Shown here one piece after another: positions 1 to 9,880 of a stretch of DNA of 64,000 nt. The notes beneath the pieces were generated by a model that was given only the letters and a program-made list of their open reading frames with translations, did no database searches and was not told where the DNA came from. Made by a program: the position numbers and the translations under genes. Numbering within the stretch: position 1 is the stretch's first letter; every line of letters begins with the position of its first letter. The DNA comes from an uncultured Chromatiaceae bacterium (lineage in GTDB: Bacteria; Pseudomonadota; Gammaproteobacteria; Tenderiales; Tenderiaceae): contig CALZIO010000002.1 in NCBI GenBank assembly GCA_945787785.1, positions 62,001 to 126,000 on the forward strand, read 5' to 3'.

Positions 1-129
1 AAACCAACCCGACCAGTGCTCATCAACAAATGATAGATCCACATCCTTGTAATCAAGCGCCCCCGCATTACTACCTTCAACAATACAGCGCTTGTTACGA
101 GGTAATCCCACGGCAAATAAATTTGACAT
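1..129 (-). CDS. Unknown protein, N-terminal fragment cut by the window edge
   Basis: An open frame on the minus strand starts with ATG at 129 and runs off the left edge after 43 codons. It begins MSNLFAVGLPRNKRC and contains no motif I recognise. A purine-rich stretch (GAGAGTGAG) lies about 10 bases upstream of the ATG and could serve as a ribosome binding site. The absence of stops and the plausible start support a real gene, but only the first 43 residues are visible, so no function can be given. Confidence 0.5.
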   Translation of the reverse strand, partial: MSNLFAVGLPRNKRCIVEGSNAGALDYKDVDLSFVDEHWSGWF

Positions 130-161
130 GATTTACGCTCACTCTCTTCCTTGAATGCTAA

Positions 162-308
162 GGAGACTCTGATTAATTCGTCATTCCGGGCGAAGCGAAG
201 CGTAGACCCGGAATCCAGTGGTTCTAATTCAATGCCTTAGTAGATTCCGGCCCTTGTGCCCTTTGGGTATGCGCCGGAATGACGAAAAACGAATTACTCA
301 GAGTCTCC
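162..308. repeat. Small inverted-repeat element (MITE-like), copy A
   Basis: A 147-bp palindromic-ended block. Its left end GGAGACTCTGATTAATTCG matches the reverse complement of its right end (GGAGACTCTGAGTAATTCG) with one mismatch. Inside the ends both arms carry CGTCATTCCGG-type sequence. Further copies or pieces occur at 47967-48478 and 54789-54813. It has no coding capacity, so if mobile it would need a transposase in trans. Confidence 0.75.
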
Positions 309-500
309 CTGAATTTTAGTTATTTATTTATTAATATCCAATACTACAAGACATTTATCAATATTTAAATCTTTACTGCTCGTGCAACAGCGGCTTTATA
401 AATACTGAATAATAGATTTTTATAAGACACAGGTTGCGCAGTGTACACCCTCTGCTACATTAAGCCCGCTTCTGTGAAGAATTATTCACTACTAATTTCA

Positions 501-659
501 TATTATCGGTGCAATGGTGGCAAGTGTTACGGCCCGCCCGCTTGGCTTGGAAATTGCATTATTCTATTTTTCAGAGACGATACTAGCATTACTTACTGCG
601 TCTACCGTTGGCAACAGCACACCGAATTCATCATCCCCCAAACACACCCGGACTATCAG
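501..659 (-). pseudogene. Decayed GGDEF-domain remnant
   Basis: Read on the minus strand just past the stop of the last transporter gene, this stretch translates to LGDDEFGVLLPTVDA. That closely resembles the GGDEF signature of diguanylate cyclases (typically GGDEFGVLLP). A TAG then interrupts the frame, and the same frame continues with AISKPSGRAVTLATIAP, which resembles the later part of GGDEF domains. A stop lies directly upstream and there is no start, so only a scrap survives. The call rests on motif recognition by eye. Confidence 0.45.
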
Positions 660-2671
660 TCACCCAAGAGTAAAAAACAGTGCGCGGAATGCCTCTCCGT
701 GTCAGAAAATTCTTCGGGATAGGTTGCGCGGCACTTAGGCATCACGTGCGCACAGCGGGGATGAAAATGGCAACCAGAGGGGGGCTCGATAGGCGATGGA
801 ATATCTCCCTCGACACGCAGCACTTCCTGCCTGGTCTCCGGATCGATCGTCGGCACCGCCGATAACAAAGCTTGGGTATAGGGATGCAAGGGATGCTCAA
901 GCACTTCTGTGACTGTGCCGCGCTCCACTATTCGTCCCAGATACATTACTGCTACCTCATCGGCCAGGTAGGCCACCACGGAAATATTGTGGGTGATAAA
1001 CAGATAGGAAATACCGAATTCTGCCTGCAGTTCTTTCAGCAGATTTAGAATCTGCGCCTGCACCGATACATCCAACGCACTGGTGGGCTCATCGCAAACA
1101 ATCAGTTTAGGCTCCACGGCCAATGCCCGAGCAATACAGACTCGCTGGCGCTGACCACCGGAGAATTCATGCGGATAACGGTTTCGCATGGTCGCTGATA
1201 AGCCGACATGTTCAAGCAGCGTATCGACACGCACACGGCGTTGTTGGGCATTACCGCCGACGCCCTGGGCAAGCATACCCTCTTCAATAATGTCGCTGAT
1301 CATCATGCGAGGATTCATGGATGAGAATGGATCCTGAAAAATAATCTGGAAATCACGCCGCCGTTTTCTCAATTTCTCGCCACTGAGATAGACAAGATCT
1401 TCACCTTCAAACATCACCTGTCCGGCGGTGGGCCGTTCAAGTTGTAACATGGCTTTGCCAGCGGTGGTCTTGCCACACCCCGACTCTCCCACCAGGGCGA
1501 GCGTCTTGCCCTGATCAATTTTCAGATTAATATCATCCACCGCATACACAAACCCGGCGGCACGTTTAAACAAACCCTTGTGAATAGGAAAATGAACTTT
1601 GAGTTGTTTCACTTCAAGTATTGGTCGAGTGGTATTCTGTTTTGTTTTGAGTTTTAATTCTGCCGTGGCGACGACAGCTTGCTCAGGCCACTGTTTAAGC
1701 ATTTCGTCATCCGCCCGGTGACAACGAACCTGATGCCGGGTTGATATTTCATGCCAATCAGGTAGCTGTTCACGGCATGGACGCCAGGCGAAATCACAAC
1801 GACTCTCAAAGCGACACGCCTTGAACTCCTGTGTCAACGCAGGCACTGACCCTTTAATCACCTCCAGTGCGTGGTTGCGCTTATTCATCTCTGGCAACGA
1901 GTCAAACAGTTTGAGGCTATAAGGGTGCTGAGGGTTGGCAAAAAATTCATCACGGCCAGCCGCTTCGACAATATGACCGGCATACATCACCGCCACCCTG
2001 TCAGCCATTTCTGCCACAACACCAAGATCATGGGTAATGAGCAAAATCGCCATACCAGTCTCTTGTTGTAAATCACGCAACAGCTGCAGCACTTGCGCCT
2101 GTATGGTCACATCCAATGCGGTGGTTGGCTCATCGGCGATCAACAAATCAGGTTCACCTGCCAGGGCAATGGCAATCATCACACGTTGTTTCATACCACC
2201 CGAGAGTTGATGTGGATATTCATCAATCCTGCTTTCGGGGGCAGGGATACCGACTGCAGTTAACAGCTCAACACTGCGTTTACGTGCAGTACTTCCCTTA
2301 ATACCTTTATGTTTTAACAACACTTCACCAATCTGTTGCTCGACCGTCAGCACCGGGTTGAGCGAGGTCATGGGCTCCTGGAAGATCATGGCAATGCGGT
2401 TACCGCGTACGTTGCGGATTGCGGCCGGTGGCAGCCTGAGCAGATCCTCGCCTTCGAGTTGGATCTCACCACTAACAATCTCGCCTGGTTGCGGTACCAA
2501 TTGCATAATGGAAAGTGAGGTCATGGACTTGCCACAGCCAGACTCCCCCAACAAGGCAAACGTCTCACCACATGAGATATCGAAACTGACGCCGTCAACC
2601 ACTCGCGCTGTTTGAGCCCCCATAGCAAAGCTGGTCTTGAGATTACGAACACTCAGCAGTGGTTCTGACAT
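656..2671 (-). CDS. Peptide ABC transporter, double ATP-binding protein (second of two)
   Basis: A 671-residue cytoplasmic ATPase with two complete ABC domains in one chain, as in E. coli YejF or a fused DppD-DppF. Walker A motifs lie at about residues 42-49 (GESGCGKS) and 395-402 (GESGCGKT), signature motifs at 156-160 (LSGGM) and 503-507 (FSGGQ), and Walker B with DEPT at about 180 and 527. Cys286, 292, 299 and 317 after the first domain, and a second Cys-rich tail, match the C-terminal extension of oligopeptide/dipeptide transporter ATPases. The start codon overlaps the stop of the upstream paralogue by one base. Together the two genes encode four nucleotide-binding domains, twice what one transporter needs. 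The substrate is inferred to be peptides from family only. Confidence 0.93.
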   Translation of the reverse strand: MSEPLLSVRNLKTSFAMGAQTARVVDGVSFDISCGETFALLGESGCGKSMTSLSIMQLVPQPGEIVSGEIQLEGEDLLRLPPAAIRNVRGNRIAMIFQEPMTSLNPVLTVEQQIGEVLLKHKGIKGSTARKRSVELLTAVGIPAPESRIDEYPHQLSGGMKQRVMIAIALAGEPDLLIADEPTTALDVTIQAQVLQLLRDLQQETGMAILLITHDLGVVAEMADRVAVMYAGHIVEAAGRDEFFANPQHPYSLKLFDSLPEMNKRNHALEVIKGSVPALTQEFKACRFESRCDFAWRPCREQLPDWHEISTRHQVRCHRADDEMLKQWPEQAVVATAELKLKTKQNTTRPILEVKQLKVHFPIHKGLFKRAAGFVYAVDDINLKIDQGKTLALVGESGCGKTTAGKAMLQLERPTAGQVMFEGEDLVYLSGEKLRKRRRDFQIIFQDPFSSMNPRMMISDIIEEGMLAQGVGGNAQQRRVRVDTLLEHVGLSATMRNRYPHEFSGGQRQRVCIARALAVEPKLIVCDEPTSALDVSVQAQILNLLKELQAEFGISYLFITHNISVVAYLADEVAVMYLGRIVERGTVTEVLEHPLHPYTQALLSAVPTIDPETRQEVLRVEGDIPSPIEPPSGCHFHPRCAHVMPKCRATYPEEFSDTERHSAHCFLLLGD

Positions 2672-4329
2672 TAATGGTTGAACTCTACTCTAGGCACAGC
2701 AGCCAATAATTTCTGGGTGTAATCATGCTGTGGATTGCGACAGATGCGATCGGTTGGGCCCTGCTCAACAATGCGCCCACCATGCATCACAGCCATCTCG
2801 TCGCTGATGTATTCCACCACGGCAATGTTGTGGGTGATAAATAGCAGGGTCAGGTCACGTTCTTTACGCAACTCCAACAACATCTGCAGAATCTCGGCCT
2901 GCACTGACACATCCAGCGCACTGGTGACCTCATCACACACAATAAAACTGGGACTCAGAGCCAAGGCTCGGGCAATGCCAATGCGTTGCCGTTGACCACC
3001 GGAAAACTCATGTGGATAACGCCAGATAAAATCCCCTTCAAGCTGCACCCGTTCAAGAATCTGTTTGGCCAGCTCCAGTCGCTCCTCTTTTGAATCACCA
3101 ATGCCATGCACCTTCATCGGTTCAGTCAAAGTCGCAGCAATGGTGAGACGAGGATTAAGTGACGACATGGGGTCCTGAAAAATGATCTGCATTTCACGCC
3201 GCAGTGGTTGCAGCTGTTTGCGATGCAAAGCCGTGATATCTGAATCATTAAAGTGAACCTTGCCGGCAGTCGGCTCCGTCAAGCGCAATATCGCTCTGCC
3301 CAAAGTGCTCTTGCCACAACCGGACTCACCCACCAGCGCCAGGATCTGGCCCTTGGGAATTTGCAAGTCGATACCATCTACCGCTTTGACATGATCGACT
3401 GTGCGACGCAGCACACCTTTTTTTATTGGAAAATAGACTTGCACCCCTTTCAAATCCAATAGTGGTGGCGCTGCGTTACTTTTGGTAATGGCAAGCCCGG
3501 GATCGCGCGGCAAATTTTCAGGTAAAGAAGCCAGCAGCTTTTTGCTGTATTCATGTTGTGGATTATTGATGACCTGGTTCAAGGGGCCGGACTCAACGAT
3601 CTTACCCAGGCGCATCACCGCCAACCGGTCGGCCATCTGTGACACCACACCAAAATCATGAGTGATAAACAGAATCGACGTACCCTTGCGTTGTTGTAAT
3701 TCTTTCATCAATCGCAGAATCTCGGCCTGCACGGTCACATCCAGCGCAGTGGTCGGTTCATCGGCAATTAGTAGATCAGGCTCGCAGGCCATTGCCATGG
3801 CGATCATGACACGCTGGCGTTGACCGCCGGAGAGACGATGAGGATATTCGTCGATGCGGTCGGCGGCATTTGGTATCTTGACCTGCTCCAGCGCTTCTAT
3901 GGCACGTTCACGTGCCGCAGCAGAGCTCATCTCCGGATTATGCAGCTGCAATGCTTCAATGATCTGATCACCAATCGTGAAGACAGGATTGAGCGATGTC
4001 ATTGGTTCCTGAAAAATCATGGCGATACGCGAACCGCGAATCATGCGAGTTTTGGCCTCACTCAGATGGAGCATATCCACCTGCTCCCTATGTCCATCGT
4101 TATGGCGATAATCAAACATGATCTTACCGCCCGGGTGTTGGCTGATATCTTGTGGTAATAATTGAATGACTGACAAAGCAGTTACAGACTTGCCACTGCC
4201 CGACTCACCTACCAGACAGAAGGTTTCGCCTTTGTTGATTTCAAAGCTGACATCATCCACCGCCTTAACAGTCTCGTTACCGGCGCGAAGATAGGTCTTC
4301 AGATTTTCAACTTTGAGTAACAGCGACAT
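2671..4329 (-). CDS. Peptide ABC transporter, double ATP-binding protein (first of two)
   Basis: A 552-residue fused ABC ATPase of the YejF type, with Walker A at about residues 41-48 (GESGSGKS) and 334-341 (GESGCGKS). Each half has its own LSGGQ-type signature and DE(P/V)T Walker B; the second half reads DEVT. It energises the two permeases encoded immediately upstream, whose last stop lies 8 bases before this start. It is shorter than its downstream neighbour because the linker between domains lacks the four-cysteine insert. The tail is also short and without the terminal Cys cluster. The two fused proteins may form a heterodimer or serve alternative complexes; the sequence cannot decide. 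Confidence 0.93.
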   Translation of the reverse strand: MSLLLKVENLKTYLRAGNETVKAVDDVSFEINKGETFCLVGESGSGKSVTALSVIQLLPQDISQHPGGKIMFDYRHNDGHREQVDMLHLSEAKTRMIRGSRIAMIFQEPMTSLNPVFTIGDQIIEALQLHNPEMSSAAARERAIEALEQVKIPNAADRIDEYPHRLSGGQRQRVMIAMAMACEPDLLIADEPTTALDVTVQAEILRLMKELQQRKGTSILFITHDFGVVSQMADRLAVMRLGKIVESGPLNQVINNPQHEYSKKLLASLPENLPRDPGLAITKSNAAPPLLDLKGVQVYFPIKKGVLRRTVDHVKAVDGIDLQIPKGQILALVGESGCGKSTLGRAILRLTEPTAGKVHFNDSDITALHRKQLQPLRREMQIIFQDPMSSLNPRLTIAATLTEPMKVHGIGDSKEERLELAKQILERVQLEGDFIWRYPHEFSGGQRQRIGIARALALSPSFIVCDEVTSALDVSVQAEILQMLLELRKERDLTLLFITHNIAVVEYISDEMAVMHGGRIVEQGPTDRICRNPQHDYTQKLLAAVPRVEFNH

Positions 4330-4337
4330 GACCAGTC

Positions 4338-5525
4338 CTAATTCGCCGACTTCTTCAAATGGGGATCGATTGCATCTCGCATCGCTTCACCAATCAGGTT
4401 GTACGCAAACACCGTAAGAAAAATCGCCCCACCGGGAAAGGCCGCCATCCACCAGTTGAAGGTGGCCGCTTGCACCGCCTGATTCAACATCTGCCCCCAG
4501 GAGGGATCATCCACCAAACCTAGACCTAAAAAGCTCAGCGTCGCTTCCGCCAGAATCGCCGAGGCCACACCAAAACTCGCCGCGACCAAAATCGGCGCCA
4601 TGCCGTTGGGCAGGATGTGTCGAAACAGAATCGAGTGGAGCGGCAAGCCACAGGCAATGGCCGACTGAACAAACTCCTGCTGGCGCAGCTTTAAAAACTC
4701 GGCACGTACATAACGGGCATAGCCAGTCCAGCTAGTAATGCCGATGATAATCATCATCACATAAAGATTACGGCCAAAGAAGGCAACAAAGGTCAATAAC
4801 AAAAACAGCACAGGGATTGCTTCGAAGATTTCCACCAGGCGCATACCAATCATGTCGAAGATACCGGAGAAATATCCCATCAAACCACCAATGATGGTAC
4901 CGATTATCATGGCGATGCCTGTGGCGACAAAACCTATGCTCAAGGCGATACGGGATGCATGAACCATACGGCTTAACACATCGGCGCCGTTTTCATCAGT
5001 GCCAAACAAATGGGTGCGCTCATCAGCCGCCAGCGGCGCTTCCAGCCCGGTATCGCCTTCATCACGCAGATAGTCCTTGGCTGAATAAGGTATCGGTGCA
5101 GTAATCAACCAGTCATAAACACCTGCCTGTTGATTGTCTCGATACTGGTCATAGATGCTCAAGCGAGGTGGTGAGATGGTGGCATGACACAGCGCTGCAG
5201 CGACAATTGTAATTAATATAAATATTCCAAATTTGGCGCGAAAACTGATCTTGAAAAAATAGAGTACCGGCACACTGAAGAAGATGATTAACAAGGTGAC
5301 ATCCGCGGCTGTCAGATATTGAATTAGCGGGCTGCTGATTTCACCTTGCTCGCTCAATAACAACGGATGACTATTGGCCAGAAACGGCGCAAACACAGCG
5401 ACGACCACCAACAGTCCAATCCAGAAAACACCAAGACGCGCGCCCCATTGCATGAATACCTCACGCAAAACCTGGGCGGCATAACTGCGTTGCTGGCGCT
5501 GTGCTGGCTTAGTGATCTCACTCAT
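4338..5525 (-). CDS. Peptide ABC transporter inner-membrane permease, DppC/YejE type
   Basis: A binding-protein-dependent transport permease of 395 residues when started at the internal ATG (MSEITKPAQ). That start overlaps the preceding permease by 8 bases, while an earlier in-frame start at 5552 would overlap by 35. After a first membrane segment there is an extra region with further hydrophobic segments and a periplasmic stretch. Then comes the standard DppC-like core, with HLFGTDENGADVLSRM followed by five or six membrane helices and the EAA-type loop (QSAIACGLPLHSILFRHILPN). The family usually has about 300 residues, so roughly 90 are additional, all N-terminal. It pairs with the 460-residue permease. 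Confidence 0.9.
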   Translation of the reverse strand: MSEITKPAQRQQRSYAAQVLREVFMQWGARLGVFWIGLLVVVAVFAPFLANSHPLLLSEQGEISSPLIQYLTAADVTLLIIFFSVPVLYFFKISFRAKFGIFILITIVAAALCHATISPPRLSIYDQYRDNQQAGVYDWLITAPIPYSAKDYLRDEGDTGLEAPLAADERTHLFGTDENGADVLSRMVHASRIALSIGFVATGIAMIIGTIIGGLMGYFSGIFDMIGMRLVEIFEAIPVLFLLLTFVAFFGRNLYVMMIIIGITSWTGYARYVRAEFLKLRQQEFVQSAIACGLPLHSILFRHILPNGMAPILVAASFGVASAILAEATLSFLGLGLVDDPSWGQMLNQAVQAATFNWWMAAFPGGAIFLTVFAYNLIGEAMRDAIDPHLKKSAN

Positions 5526-6900
5526 AACTGACTCGCGGATCAGCAATGGCATAACAAATATCAGCCAACAGATAACCGGCCAATGACAACAAGGTACCGA
5601 TCAAGGTGATCGACAACACCAACTCGCGGTCACGGGTTTGAACTGCTTCAATCGCCAGCTTACCCATACCATCGATACTGAATAATGCTTCCACGATAAT
5701 AGAACCACCCAACAGGCTCGGTAACAATCCGGCGGCCACAGTAATCAAGGGCAATAAGCTATTGCGAAACACATGACGCCACAACACCTGTTGTTCCGGC
5801 ACACCCTTGGCGCGGGCGGTGCGGGCATAATCCGACAACAGGTTTTCCAGTACGGAGCTGCGCGTCAATTTAGCCAAAAAGGCAAAGCCACCGTAGGATA
5901 GGCACAACACCGGCAATAATAGATGCCAGATGCGGTCAAACATAAAGCCGCGTATAAAACCATCCTGCATAAAGCTGAAACCAATACCGACGCCGACACA
6001 TAGACCCACAGCGCCCATCATGCTGGTACGGAAGGCGTTGTATTCGGTGTAGCCAATCAATCCACTACAAAGCGCTAACAACAGCGCCAACACAACATAG
6101 GTGATCATGCCTGTCTCGCCCGGTAACGCACCGGCCATCATCACGCCTAACACCAGGCCGAGCAATGCCATCATAGCTGTGCGCAGACCTTGTCCTGCTT
6201 TTAAACTCACGCTGATAAATAAGGCCACCACAATTGCTATCGACACAAACAACAACAGCACATCCGTTAACGATGCCCAGTGCGGCATAAATTGCATATC
6301 CAGCACTTCACGCCGATTCAAGCCGGCCGTGGGAAACCAGCGCCAATATTGATCACTGGCAAAAAAACCGATCATCAATACCCCTGCCAACATGGTTGGC
6401 ATCGACCATAACGCCAACATCGAAATACCGGAACCGACATCAAAGGTCTTGCCTCGCTGGGTTGCCGCATGCACTCCAATAGCAATAGCAATGACGTAGA
6501 TCAGGGGGATGGAGATGACATTTAATAATAAGGTAATGGGCAGCCGTTCTTCGATCAGGTCCAACACTGGCCGGCCATAGACAAAACTTCTACCCAGTTC
6601 TGATCCCTTGGTAAAAGAAAAACTATCTATATTATTTTGTTCATCAAAGGTAAAACCAATCGGCGAGACATTATTGAGCCAACGCAAGTATTGAACCGGT
6701 GCCGGTTGGTCGAGACCATAGATGCGATTGTAATACTCCTCCATAGACTTCTTGACTTCAGGTTCCAGGTTTTGACCTTCCACCAAACTCTGGGCACTGA
6801 TCCCTCCAGGAGCGGCGGCCATGACGGAAAACACCACAATGGTGATCCCGATCAAGGTCGGAAACATCAGCAACAGACGACGGATGATATAGGTATGCAT
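5518..6900 (-). CDS. Peptide ABC transporter inner-membrane permease, DppB/YejB type
   Basis: This 460-residue permease begins with the typical MHTYIIRRLLLMFPTLIGI membrane segment of DppB/YejB proteins. It ends in a standard core with the EAA loop (ARTARAKGVPEQQVLWRH) and the closing DPRVSYE. Between about residues 205 and 310 it carries an extra set of hydrophobic segments, including small-residue-rich helices (GLVLGVMMAGALPG). This makes it about 100 residues longer than most homologues. It lies 19 bases downstream of the binding-protein gene and overlaps the next permease by 8 bases, so translation is probably coupled. Confidence 0.92.
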   Translation of the reverse strand: MHTYIIRRLLLMFPTLIGITIVVFSVMAAAPGGISAQSLVEGQNLEPEVKKSMEEYYNRIYGLDQPAPVQYLRWLNNVSPIGFTFDEQNNIDSFSFTKGSELGRSFVYGRPVLDLIEERLPITLLLNVISIPLIYVIAIAIGVHAATQRGKTFDVGSGISMLALWSMPTMLAGVLMIGFFASDQYWRWFPTAGLNRREVLDMQFMPHWASLTDVLLLFVSIAIVVALFISVSLKAGQGLRTAMMALLGLVLGVMMAGALPGETGMITYVVLALLLALCSGLIGYTEYNAFRTSMMGAVGLCVGVGIGFSFMQDGFIRGFMFDRIWHLLLPVLCLSYGGFAFLAKLTRSSVLENLLSDYARTARAKGVPEQQVLWRHVFRNSLLPLITVAAGLLPSLLGGSIIVEALFSIDGMGKLAIEAVQTRDRELVLSITLIGTLLSLAGYLLADICYAIADPRVSYE

Positions 6901-6919
6901 CGTGGTTCAGCCGTCGCCT

Positions 6920-8788
6920 TTATTTGGAATATTTGTGTTGATCTCCGGGCACGAAGATCTCCACCGGCACCATTCCCATATTCAGACCAAGATTAGTGAT
7001 TTGCAGGTTTTGAATGCGCTCGTCGATAAACACCAGGGATTTGCGCCGCATCAGGAAAGTGTAAGGCTGGTCTTCAAACATAATTCGCTCAGCCTCTTGC
7101 CACAAGGGCATTCGCTTGACTTCGTCGACACTGCCACGCGCGTCTTCAATCAGCGTATCAAGACGTTCGTTTTTATAACTGACAAAATTATCGCCATTAT
7201 CCTCGATCTGTCGACTATGAAAAATCTGGTAAATATCTGTTTCCACGCCACTGGTCCAACCTAGTGTGATCGCCTCAAAATCACGGTTTGTGATCAACCC
7301 CAGCATCACTGACCATTCGGTGGGTTTCGGTATCATGGAAATGCCGGCACGGGCATAGAGATCTTTGAGGAACAGCACCATGCGCCGGGTATCTTCGTTG
7401 TCCTGGAAAAACACTAGTTCGAATTCGAATGGATTACCATCCGCATCTTCCAGAACGCCATTGCGATCACGGTCCTGATAACCGGCTTCACGCAATAACT
7501 GCACCGCCTTGTCAACACTAAAACTACGTGGCACCAGCGTTTTATCATGCTGCTTACTGCGCGGACTAAAGGGACTGATCGCCACCTCTGCATAGCCAAG
7601 CATAATCTCTTCAATTACTCGATCGCGATCGGTGAGATAAGTCATGGCCTGACGCACACGTTTATCGGCAAAGCGGGTCGGTTTACCATTCAACTGTTGG
7701 TTCCAGCCAATATAGCTATAACCAGCAGTAGGACTCATATATTCAAAGTTCTGAGTGCGAGCATTCAAGTCCTTATCATCTAGCAAGGTTTGGTATTCGC
7801 GTGGACGGGCGCCGTAGACATCAATCTCGCCATTACGAAATGTGGTCAGGCGTGCGGCATCATTTTGAATCACTTTCCATAACAAACGATTAAATGATGG
7901 TTGTACCCCCCAGTAACGTGGATTGCGTTGCAGCTCGACCAAGCCTCGGTCAGGCGTCCAAGCCTTGGGATCGTCAAGACGATAGGGTCCTGAGCCAAGC
8001 AACAGACCTTTTGACTGATTGAAGGTTTCCGGTTCTTTCAAATAGGGTTCATAAAAGTGGCGCGGCATGATGGCCATGCCTCCGGCCAGGGCCAGACTAT
8101 TGAAGTACGGTTCCTTAAACTGAAACACCACTTCATATTGGCCGGTGGCCTTGACGCTTTCTATCTTGTCATAGATGGCACGTTCACGTGGTGCGGCAAT
8201 AACAGGATCCTGAATAAAGTCAAAGCTGAAGACCACATCATCAGCATCCAGTGGCTCTCCATCTGAAAATTTCACATCTTCGCGCAAGCGGAAGGTAAAG
8301 GTCAGACCGTCGTCACTCACCCGCCAGTCGCGAGCAATTAAGCCCATCCATTCAAGCGTTTCAGGATCGCGGGTAAGCAGTGATTCCTGCACATAGGATT
8401 GCACCTCAGCAGCATAGGCATCACTCGACACCAACGGCGTAATTGTCTTCAAGCTGGTACCAAAGGAGTTAACCAGCCAGTCACCACGCTGAAAACCAGG
8501 CATTGCAGCCGCTGCAAGTGCCCGTGAGAAGGCAGGCATGGAGTCATCAATCGCACTACCCTGCTCCGCCCCGGCAACCACATTGCCACTGCGTATTCTT
8601 TGATCCAGGCCATTGACCAGACCACGTAGCGAGCGGATATCTTCGGCCTGCTCTTGCATCACACTTTGTATCTTGGCCATTTCGGCCCACTGCCGATCGA
8701 CCATATACATGGCAAGCAATAAGGTAACAAACAGCAGGGTTAGAAAAGCGAATAAGAAAAAATCTTTGAAGGTAAAACGTTTTTCCAT
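6920..8788 (-). CDS. Peptide ABC transporter substrate-binding protein, family 5, membrane anchored
   Basis: A 622-residue solute-binding protein of family 5 (OppA/DppA/YejA). The main domain has the usual features: LEWMGLIARDWRVSDDGLTF, then a FSDGEPLDADDVVFSF block, then a long C-terminal lobe. The N-terminus is unusual. A single hydrophobic helix at about residues 10-30 has no visible signal-peptidase or lipobox site. It is followed by a charged heptad-like stretch at about 33-67 that looks like a short coiled coil. The protein is therefore probably tethered to the inner membrane rather than free or lipid-anchored. It is the first gene of a five-gene operon, so expression of the whole transporter likely starts upstream of it. 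Confidence 0.9.
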   Translation of the reverse strand: MEKRFTFKDFFLFAFLTLLFVTLLLAMYMVDRQWAEMAKIQSVMQEQAEDIRSLRGLVNGLDQRIRSGNVVAGAEQGSAIDDSMPAFSRALAAAAMPGFQRGDWLVNSFGTSLKTITPLVSSDAYAAEVQSYVQESLLTRDPETLEWMGLIARDWRVSDDGLTFTFRLREDVKFSDGEPLDADDVVFSFDFIQDPVIAAPRERAIYDKIESVKATGQYEVVFQFKEPYFNSLALAGGMAIMPRHFYEPYLKEPETFNQSKGLLLGSGPYRLDDPKAWTPDRGLVELQRNPRYWGVQPSFNRLLWKVIQNDAARLTTFRNGEIDVYGARPREYQTLLDDKDLNARTQNFEYMSPTAGYSYIGWNQQLNGKPTRFADKRVRQAMTYLTDRDRVIEEIMLGYAEVAISPFSPRSKQHDKTLVPRSFSVDKAVQLLREAGYQDRDRNGVLEDADGNPFEFELVFFQDNEDTRRMVLFLKDLYARAGISMIPKPTEWSVMLGLITNRDFEAITLGWTSGVETDIYQIFHSRQIEDNGDNFVSYKNERLDTLIEDARGSVDEVKRMPLWQEAERIMFEDQPYTFLMRRKSLVFIDERIQNLQITNLGLNMGMVPVEIFVPGDQHKYSK

Positions 8789-9016
8789 TTGGATTCCGAT
8801 TCCGCAAGTATGGTTAAACTAATTTTTTCGATGGTACACTATTATCTAGATTCTACGCCTTATTAACCAGAATAACGGGCTTGCCCTCGGCAAACAAGAG
8901 AGCTGTAGATAACTCTTCCACTCAAGGTCGAATTTAGGTACCTTATAACGTATACGGACACCCGTTTAGAGTGTCGGCCAACAGTAAATTCATCAACTCA
9001 AAGCGTAAGGTGAACT

Positions 9017-9802
9017 ATGGGATTTCTAGAAGGGAAACGTGCATTAATCGTCGGCCTGGCCAGTAATCGCTCCATTGCCTGGGGTGTAGCGCAGGCGATG
9101 AAAAACCAGGGAGCGGAACTCGCATTTACCTACCAGAATGATAAATTACAGTCACGCGTGGAAAAAATGGCTGCAGAGGTTGATTCTGACATCTACCTAC
9201 CCTGTGATGTGAGTAGTGACAGAGATATTGAGCGCGTATTCGAGCGCCTGGATGACTACTGGGATCATGTCGATATAATCATTCATTCTGTTGCCTTTGC
9301 CCCGCGTGAAGCGCTTGAGGGCGACTACCTGGATGCAGTCACCCGTGAGAGTTTTAATATCTCTCACGAGATCAGCTCTTACAGTTTTGCCGCGCTGGCC
9401 AAGGCCGGGCGCAACATGATGGAAGGCCGCGATGGTGCGCTACTGACGATGAGCTATCTTGGTGCCGAACGGGCCATGCCCAACTACAATGTCATGGGGC
9501 TGGCGAAAGCCAGCCTGGAAGCCAATGTGCGTTACATGGCCGAGAGCCTGGGGCCAGATGGAATTCGCGTTAATGCTGTCTCAGCAGGCCCGATCAAGAC
9601 CCTGGCCGCCGCTGGAATCAGTGACTTCCGCAAAATGTTGACCCATGTCGAAAACTTCGCACCAATGCGCCGCAACATTACCATTGAGGATGTCGGCAAT
9701 ACGGCAGCCTTCTTGTGCTCAGATCTGGCCATGGGTATCACCGGTGAGATAGTCTATGTTGACTCTGGATACAACATCGTTGGTATGGCGATGGAAGTGT
9801 AA
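9017..9802 (+). CDS. fabI: Enoyl-[acyl-carrier-protein] reductase (NADH)
   Basis: FabI catalyses the last reduction of each fatty-acid elongation cycle in the cytoplasm. The 261-residue protein has the short-chain dehydrogenase fold with the FabI-type cofactor site ([13 protein letters not shown], residues 11-23). Its catalytic residues are Tyr147, Tyr157 and Lys164, one position on from E. coli Tyr146, Tyr156 and Lys163. The length matches the E. coli enzyme (262). It stands alone on the plus strand, diverging from the peptide transporter operon across a 228-bp gap. A GTAAGGTGAAC sequence just before the ATG serves as the ribosome binding site. Confidence 0.97.
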   Translation: MGFLEGKRALIVGLASNRSIAWGVAQAMKNQGAELAFTYQNDKLQSRVEKMAAEVDSDIYLPCDVSSDRDIERVFERLDDYWDHVDIIIHSVAFAPREALEGDYLDAVTRESFNISHEISSYSFAALAKAGRNMMEGRDGALLTMSYLGAERAMPNYNVMGLAKASLEANVRYMAESLGPDGIRVNAVSAGPIKTLAAAGISDFRKMLTHVENFAPMRRNITIEDVGNTAAFLCSDLAMGITGEIVYVDSGYNIVGMAMEV

Positions 9803-9822
9803 GCAGACATGTCATTTAAATC

Positions 9823-9854
9823 AAAAAAGGCGAACCTTATGGCTCACCCTTTTT
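9823..9854 (+). terminator. Imperfect terminator after fabI
   Basis: An A-rich arm (AAAAAAGG), an inner imperfect stem closed by CC TTAT GG, and a CCCTTTTT arm lie 20 bases after the fabI stop. The T-run follows the stem on the plus strand. The stem has a bulge and two mismatches, so its strength is uncertain. The symmetric A and T tracts would also let it work for the convergent gene. Confidence 0.5.
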
Positions 9855-9880
9855 ATACCCTTAAGGAATTAACTTAAGAA

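Noticed and set aside
5518-5552. Apparent 35-base overlap between the two permease genes
   Set aside because: The internal ATG at 5525 gives an ordinary 8-base overlap, so no frameshift or fusion is needed.
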